From NCBI RefSeq assembly GCF_006716355.1, contig NZ_VFOW01000001.1:1798001-1862000 (forward strand): a stretch of 64,000 bases of DNA, written 5' to 3'. Below are positions 59,614 to 64,000 of the stretch, one piece after another (the first letter of the stretch is position 1; every line of letters begins with the position of its first letter). The position numbers and the translations under genes are program-made. Under the pieces are notes generated by a model, which was not told the DNA's origin, made no database searches, and was given only the letters and a program-made list of their open reading frames with translations. The DNA comes from Stackebrandtia endophytica (lineage in GTDB: Bacteria > Actinomycetota > Actinomycetes > Mycobacteriales > Micromonosporaceae).

Positions 59614-60351
59614 ATGAGCTTCGACGACCCGCTGGTGGCCGACGTCTACGACCCGCTGAACGGCACCCGTGACGACCTGGACCTGTTTCGCAGGTTGGTG
59701 GAGCGCCGTCAACCGAAGCGGGTGATCGACCTCGGCTGCGGGACCGGGGTGTTGGCGGTGGAGTTGGCCGAGTCGGGACGCGAGGTCATCGGGATCGACC
59801 CCGCCGAGGCGATGTTGGCGATCGCTCGGAACCGCCCCGGTGGTGACCGGGTTCGGTGGATTCGGGGGGACGCGACGGCGATCGACGTCATCGACGTCGA
59901 CATGGCGATCCTGACCGCCCACTCGGCGCAGGAGATCATCGAGGACACCGAGTGGGACGCCACCTTGTCGGCGTTGCGGGCCGCGATGCGATCGGGCGGG
60001 GTGCTGGCGTTCGACAATCTCGATCCCCGGGCCCGCGCCTGGGAGTCGTGGCGACCCGACCGGGTCGGTCGACGTGAGCTCCCTGGGTACGGGGTCGTCG
60101 AGTTCTGGCATCGGGTTGACGAGTTCACCGACGGTGTCGTCCACATGGAGTCTGGTTTCCGGGTGCCGAGCCTGGGCGAGGAACGCCTGATCGCCGGGAA
60201 GATGCGGTTTCGCACCCGGGAGGAGTTGACCGAGTCGTTGGAGCGGGCCGGTTTCGCCGTCGAGGCGATGTATGCCGACCATAATGGACGCCCGGTTGAC
60301 GACTCGCCCGACGAACTGATCGTGATCGCGACGGCCGCCTTATTCGATTGA
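59614..60351 (+). CDS. Class I SAM-dependent methyltransferase
   Basis: This 245-residue protein has the SAM-binding motif VIDLGCGTGVLAVELAESG, motif II-like IGIDPAEAML and the later SGGVLAFDNLDP. It starts MSFDDPLVADVYDPLNG, the usual beginning of this small-molecule methyltransferase group. I chose ATG 59614 because the promoter -10 lies 8 nt upstream. The gene downstream is a paralogue with the same start pattern and promoter. The substrate is unknown. Confidence 0.9.
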   Translation: MSFDDPLVADVYDPLNGTRDDLDLFRRLVERRQPKRVIDLGCGTGVLAVELAESGREVIGIDPAEAMLAIARNRPGGDRVRWIRGDATAIDVIDVDMAILTAHSAQEIIEDTEWDATLSALRAAMRSGGVLAFDNLDPRARAWESWRPDRVGRRELPGYGVVEFWHRVDEFTDGVVHMESGFRVPSLGEERLIAGKMRFRTREELTESLERAGFAVEAMYADHNGRPVDDSPDELIVIATAALFD

Positions 60352-60377
60352 CCCGGTTTCGCCGGCGAACCTAGAGT
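60348..60377 (+). promoter_or_regulatory. Promoter of second tandem methyltransferase
   Basis: TTGACC (60348-60353), an 18-nt spacer and TAGAGT (60372-60377) repeat the arrangement at 59576. ATG 60385 is 7 nt downstream. TTGACC overlaps the end of the preceding gene. Confidence 0.8.
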
Positions 60378-60384
60378 GCTCGGC

Positions 60385-61104
60385 ATGACCGACCCGATCT
60401 TCGCCCACCACCGTCTCGCCGAGCTCTACGACCCGCTCGACCCCGACCGCAGTGACCTGGACGTCTATGCGGACATGGTGGCGGAGTTCGGTGCCGATTC
60501 GGTGCTGGACATCGGGTGTGGAACCGGCACCTTCGCGTGCCTGCTCGCCGGTCGGGACGTCGAGGTCACCGGTGTCGACCCGGCGTCGGCCTCACTGGAT
60601 GTCGCACGCCGCAAACCGCTCGCCGACCGGGTCACCTGGATCCAGGGGGACGCTACGACGCTGCCACCGCTTCAGGTCGACCTGGCGTTCATGACCGCGA
60701 ACGTCGCTCAGGTGTTCCTGACCGACGCCGACTGGTTGGCGACACTCGCCGGCGCCAAGGCGGCGCTGCGGCCGGGCGGACGACTGGTGTTCGAAACCCG
60801 TGATGTGACCAAACGGGCCTGGGAGAACTGGAATCGGCCACCGGCGACGACGACGATCGAGGGGATCGACACCGTGGAGGTGTGGTCCGAAGTATTGAGT
60901 GTGGACCTGCCGCTGGTGTCGTTTCGGTGGAGCTACCGGTTCGCCTCCGACGGCGAGGTCATCGTCTCGGATTCCACACTCCGATTCCGCGAGCGGGACG
61001 AGGTCGGCGAACAACTGGTCCAATCCGGATTCGTTGTCGAGGAGATCCGGGACGCGCCCGACCGACCCGGCTACGAATTCGTGTTCATCGCCCGATCCCG
61101 GTGA
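60385..61104 (+). CDS. Class I SAM-dependent methyltransferase, tandem paralogue
   Basis: This 239-residue protein is a paralogue of the preceding methyltransferase: HRLAELYDPLDPDRSDLDVY, VLDIGCGTGTFACLLAG, VTGVDPASASL and RPGGRLVFETRDVTKRAWENW. I chose ATG 60385 (MTDPIFAHHR) from the promoter position. The C-terminal part (SFRWSYRFASDGEVIVSDSTLRF) is a beta-rich cap-like region shared with its neighbour. The substrate is unknown. Confidence 0.9.
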   Translation: MTDPIFAHHRLAELYDPLDPDRSDLDVYADMVAEFGADSVLDIGCGTGTFACLLAGRDVEVTGVDPASASLDVARRKPLADRVTWIQGDATTLPPLQVDLAFMTANVAQVFLTDADWLATLAGAKAALRPGGRLVFETRDVTKRAWENWNRPPATTTIEGIDTVEVWSEVLSVDLPLVSFRWSYRFASDGEVIVSDSTLRFRERDEVGEQLVQSGFVVEEIRDAPDRPGYEFVFIARSR

Positions 61105-61174
61105 GTTGAACGATCGGTCGCGGTTGCGCGGGTGTTCTATATTCGACAGTCCCGCACTCCACAGGAGACTTCCG

Positions 61175-61687
61175 TTGGCCTATCCTCCACCGGGTTATCC
61201 GCACGATGCACCCGGTCATCGACCACCGGGCCATCCACCGCCGCCATATCCGCAGGTGGGCGCACCACGGTATTCGCCGCAGCAACAGCCTTACCCCGGT
61301 CACCCCCATCCGCAGCAGTACCAGTACCCACCGCCACCTATCGGTCATCCCGCGCCGCACCACCCACGGCCGCCGACATTCCGCGCCGGATGGGGCGTCA
61401 GAATAATCCTCATGTTGCTGGTTTCTGGACTAGTCACGGCGGGCGCGATCATAGCCCTCAACACGACCAAGCCCGCCGTCGGCGACTGTCTGGCCAGTAC
61501 GCGCATAACCATCAGCGGCGGGATGGAGATGGTTGACTGTTCCGACCCCTCTGCCAAGTACGAGGTCGTCGCTTACACCACCTCCTATGCGGGGCAGAGC
61601 CTCTGCCACGGCTTCCCCGAGGGGGAGCGCCATCACTATTCCAACAGGGGCGACCTGCGCTGGGAGATCTGTGTGGTGCCGCTCTGA
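61175..61687 (+). CDS. Membrane-anchored LppU/SCO3897-like protein with Pro/Tyr-rich N-terminus
   Basis: This 170-residue protein has a cytosolic Pro/His/Tyr/Gln-rich N-terminus (about 1-70), one membrane helix (about 76-98) and an extracytoplasmic domain with four Cys (GDCL, VDCSDP, SLCHGF, EICVVPL). The Cys spacing recalls the LppU/SCO3897 domain. I chose TTG 61175 with GGAG 7 nt upstream. TATATT (61138-61143) may be its -10. The function is unknown. Confidence 0.75.
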   Translation: MAYPPPGYPHDAPGHRPPGHPPPPYPQVGAPRYSPQQQPYPGHPHPQQYQYPPPPIGHPAPHHPRPPTFRAGWGVRIILMLLVSGLVTAGAIIALNTTKPAVGDCLASTRITISGGMEMVDCSDPSAKYEVVAYTTSYAGQSLCHGFPEGERHHYSNRGDLRWEICVVPL

Positions 61688-61846
61688 ACCACGCGTGACC
61701 GACGGCCGTAGCCACCCGCCACACCGATCGCTCCAGACGGCATGAGGCGACCCCTCTGCCGAATCCCCGTGATGCGGCTCGTGCCCGGTCGCACCGACCC
61801 TACGATGAGGTCTGTCTGCGGAACAGCCGATCTGAGGTGAGTCACG

Positions 61847-62947
61847 GTGGACGTACAAGGTGCGGTCGTACGCGGCCAAGGTCAACCATTCGAACTGGCC
61901 ACACTCCAACTCGATGAGCCACGTCCCGACGAGGTTCGCGTCAAGATCACCGCCAGCGGCGTGTGCCACACCGACGCGATCGTCCGGGATCAGGTGTATC
62001 CGACCCCGCTTCCGGCTGTCCTCGGCCACGAGGGTGCCGGCATCGTGGAGGCCGTGGGAAGTGACGTCGACTTCGTCGCCGTCGGCGATCACGTCGTTCT
62101 CGGGTTCAACCACTGTGGAGTGTGCCGGCTGTGTCGACGTGGCCGCCCCGCCTATTGCGAGTACCTGTACGAACGCAACTTCGGAGGGACCCGCCCCGAC
62201 GGCAGCGTCGCCTTCAGCGAGGACGGTAAGGCCGTCTCCTCCCACTTCTTCGGGCAATCGTCATTCGCCTCCCACGTCAACGCCGCGCGAAACAGCGTCG
62301 TGAAGGTTCCCGACGAGGTCCCCTTGGAGTTGTTGGGGCCGTTGGGATGCGGGTTCGGCACCGGTGCGGGCGCGATCTTGAACTCCTTCGGAGTCCGTCC
62401 CGGCGACACCGTGGCGGTGTTCGGGTCCGGCGCGGTCGGTAGCGCCGCCATCATGGCGGCGGCGGCCGTCGGGGCCGGCGCCATCGTCGCCGTCGACCTG
62501 ATCGACTCACGACTCGAGGTCGCCACTGAGCTAGGCGCCACTCACACCGTGAACTCCAAGACCGACGACCTGGCGGCCGCCGTCGCCGACATCACCGGCG
62601 GCATCGGCCTCGACTTCGCGCTCGACTGCACCGGTATTCCGGCGGTCACTCGGCAGGCCGCCGACTCCCTGGGCAAGCTGGGTACCGCGGGCCTGGTGGG
62701 CGCGCCACCGTTCGGTGCGGAGGCGTCCTTCGAGATCGGGGAGTCGTTGATGAAGGGCTGGCGTTTCCAGACCATCATCGAGGGCGACGCGATTCCGCAG
62801 GACTTCATTCCGCGGATGATCGGTCTGTGGCGACAGGGCAGGTTCCCGCTGGAGAAGTTGGTGAAGTCCTTCCCCATCGCCGACATCAACGAGGCCTTCG
62901 ACGCGTCGGCACGCGGTGAGGTGATCAAACCGATCCTGACCTTCTGA
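61847..62947 (+). CDS. Zinc-dependent alcohol dehydrogenase (aryl/benzyl-alcohol type)
   Basis: This 366-residue medium-chain dehydrogenase has catalytic zinc ligands in GVCHTD (Cys near 40), GHEGAG (about 62) and GCGFGTGAG, and a structural zinc cluster HCGVCRLCRRGRPAYC (about 91-105). The NAD-binding motif FGSGAVGSAA is also present. The set resembles aryl-alcohol/glutathione-independent formaldehyde dehydrogenase types. It oxidises alcohols to aldehydes with NAD+. The GTG start has GAGGTGAG upstream. It is convergent with ygiD, 4 nt apart. Confidence 0.93.
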   Translation: MDVQGAVVRGQGQPFELATLQLDEPRPDEVRVKITASGVCHTDAIVRDQVYPTPLPAVLGHEGAGIVEAVGSDVDFVAVGDHVVLGFNHCGVCRLCRRGRPAYCEYLYERNFGGTRPDGSVAFSEDGKAVSSHFFGQSSFASHVNAARNSVVKVPDEVPLELLGPLGCGFGTGAGAILNSFGVRPGDTVAVFGSGAVGSAAIMAAAAVGAGAIVAVDLIDSRLEVATELGATHTVNSKTDDLAAAVADITGGIGLDFALDCTGIPAVTRQAADSLGKLGTAGLVGAPPFGAEASFEIGESLMKGWRFQTIIEGDAIPQDFIPRMIGLWRQGRFPLEKLVKSFPIADINEAFDASARGEVIKPILTF

Positions 62948-62951
62948 GAAC

Positions 62952-63812
62952 TCAGAGGTTGGAATCCAACACCGGGAAACCCTCGGGCAGGTCGGCCGCC
63001 GGCTCGTCGCCCACCGAGCTGGCGAGGTCCCGGTCCAGGCCGAGCGTGTAAGCACTCATCGATATCGAGCCCGCGACATGCCCGTCGACGAGCAGGTCGA
63101 GTGGTCGGGCGTCGGCGAGACCGGCGATGTACAGCAGCGGAAGATAGTGGTCCGGCGTCGGTACCGCGCGCCGGAAGTCGGGGTCACCGTCCAGTGCCGC
63201 GACCCCGGTGGGGTCGGCTTCCAGGACTTCGCGGGCCCTGTCGTCGAAGCGCCGCGCCCAGTCGTAACCGGAGTCGGATTGCGCGAAGTCGACGGTTCGC
63301 AGATTGTGGACGATGTTTCCGCTGCCGATGATCAGGACTCCCTGACGGCGCAGCGGTGCCAGCTTGCGTCCGAGCTCCAAGTGGTGGTCGAAGTCCTTGG
63401 AGGCGTTCAGCGACAGTTGGATCACCGGGATCGACGCGTCCGGGAACGCATGCAGCAGCACCGACCAGGCGCCGTGGTCGATTCCCCAACTGTCGACGTC
63501 CTGCCCGACCCAGGTCGGTTTCACCACGTCGGCGACCTGTTCGGCGACATCGGGGGCGCCCGGCGCCGGATACTGCACGTCGAACAGCTCCTGCGGAAAC
63601 CCGTAGAAGTCGTGGATGGTGCGTGGTCGAGGCATCGCGGTGACGGCGGTGGCGTTGGTGTACCAGTGGGCGGAGATCATCAGAATCGCCCGAGGCCGGG
63701 GCACCGATCGTCCGAACGCTCGCCACGCCTGGGTGTAGCGGTTGTCGTCCAAGGCGTTCATCGGATTACCGTGCCCGAGGAACGCGGCCGGCATCGTTTC
63801 CGTTTCACTCAC
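62952..63812 (-). CDS. ygiD: LigB-family extradiol dioxygenase (4,5-DOPA dioxygenase, YgiD type)
   Basis: This 286-residue class III extradiol dioxygenase-like protein has the family metal ligands in LGHGNPMNAL (His near 14), MISAHWYT and DHGAWSVL, and the conserved SGNIVHNLR. Related enzymes open catechol rings such as L-DOPA, although the physiological substrate in Actinobacteria is not known. The GTG start at 63812 is preceded by GAGGAGG with 6 nt spacing. Confidence 0.93.
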   Translation of the reverse strand: MSETETMPAAFLGHGNPMNALDDNRYTQAWRAFGRSVPRPRAILMISAHWYTNATAVTAMPRPRTIHDFYGFPQELFDVQYPAPGAPDVAEQVADVVKPTWVGQDVDSWGIDHGAWSVLLHAFPDASIPVIQLSLNASKDFDHHLELGRKLAPLRRQGVLIIGSGNIVHNLRTVDFAQSDSGYDWARRFDDRAREVLEADPTGVAALDGDPDFRRAVPTPDHYLPLLYIAGLADARPLDLLVDGHVAGSISMSAYTLGLDRDLASSVGDEPAADLPEGFPVLDSNL

Positions 63813-63992
63813 CGGATCCTCCTCACCTGGACGATGCGCGGCGGACGCCGCTGTCGTGCATACTACCGTGCGGATACGCCCCGGGATCGAGATCGACTCG
63901 ACTATGAGTCCACACAGTACGATGGCACCGCGCCCGAAGCGGCGGCGGCGAGCTACCTTGGTCGTTTACGCCCCTGCGCCCTGAAGGACATC

Positions 63993-64000
63993 ATGTTCAC
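63993..64000 (+). CDS. Start of a gene running off the right edge (partial)
   Basis: ATG 63993 follows GAAGGA (63983-63988) with good spacing at the very end of the window. Only two full codons (ATG TTC) are visible, so no product can be named. Confidence 0.35.

Noticed and set aside
1-64000. CRISPR arrays, tRNA and rRNA genes, intact insertion sequences
   Set aside because: Looked for by eye on both strands; no regular short repeat-spacer array, no tRNA cloverleaf with CCA-adjacent acceptor stem, no rRNA blocks and no transposase motifs were found.

Overview
The window is about 65% GC with short intergenic gaps. It carries an actinobacterial ESX (type VII) secretion locus, a translational ileS T-box, c-di-AMP (ydaO-type) riboswitches on cell-wall hydrolase-like genes, and many genes whose -10 hexamer sits exactly 6 nt before a start codon (leaderless transcripts). 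Together these point to a high-GC Gram-positive, Actinomycetota, probably a filamentous lineage near Glycomycetales or Micromonosporales. The genus is an inference. No tRNA, rRNA, CRISPR array or intact insertion sequence was recognised.

Layout. 0-0.55 kb is gene-free and holds an imperfect 210-bp tandem repeat and a long palindromic element. 0.55-11.3 kb is the ESX locus: on the minus strand eccC, two YbaB-like genes and a small acidic gene; divergently on the plus strand eccD, two Esx (WXG100-like) genes, a terminator, eccB and mycP. No eccE or eccA is present. 11.5-15.8 kb has a methyltransferase and, convergently, ileS with its T-box. 16.2-19.2 kb has a membrane protein divergent from a NarL-type two-component pair, flanked by two diverged copies of a DnaA-box-like non-coding repeat. 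19.6-24.8 kb has an SRPBCC/TetR divergent pair sharing a perfect 20-bp palindrome, a trp leader peptide and attenuator region before a fused trpEG, a TetR-hydrolase pair, and ndk. 25.3-32.6 kb holds accessory genes: a membrane-anchored VOC fusion, two c-di-AMP-riboswitch hydrolase modules around a MarR gene, a D-amino-acid oxidase and a truncated gene. 32.6-38.6 kb is housekeeping: a DUF4233 gene, folC, valS and ychF.

38.6-58.7 kb is accessory and shows decay. It contains two compact serine hydrolases, TetR-regulated and SUKH-like genes, an orphan colicin-type immunity protein, a VOC gene overlapped antisense by a long reading frame, two frameshifted genes, an amidohydrolase, a tandem RidA pair, a two-gene module with glycine/asparagine-rich amyloid-like motifs at facing termini, and a second set of ESX-type substrate genes (WXG plus YbaB-like). 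59.1-64 kb has a GNAT enzyme, two tandem methyltransferases with near-identical promoters, an LppU-like membrane protein, a zinc alcohol dehydrogenase, a ygiD-type dioxygenase and the first codons of another gene.

The clearest regulatory features are the ileS T-box, the trp attenuator, two c-di-AMP riboswitches, palindromic TetR-type operators and the leaderless promoter pattern. The least explained features are the facing amyloid-like motifs at 55.1-56.1 kb and the ~115-bp palindromic elements placed directly after two minus-strand genes.
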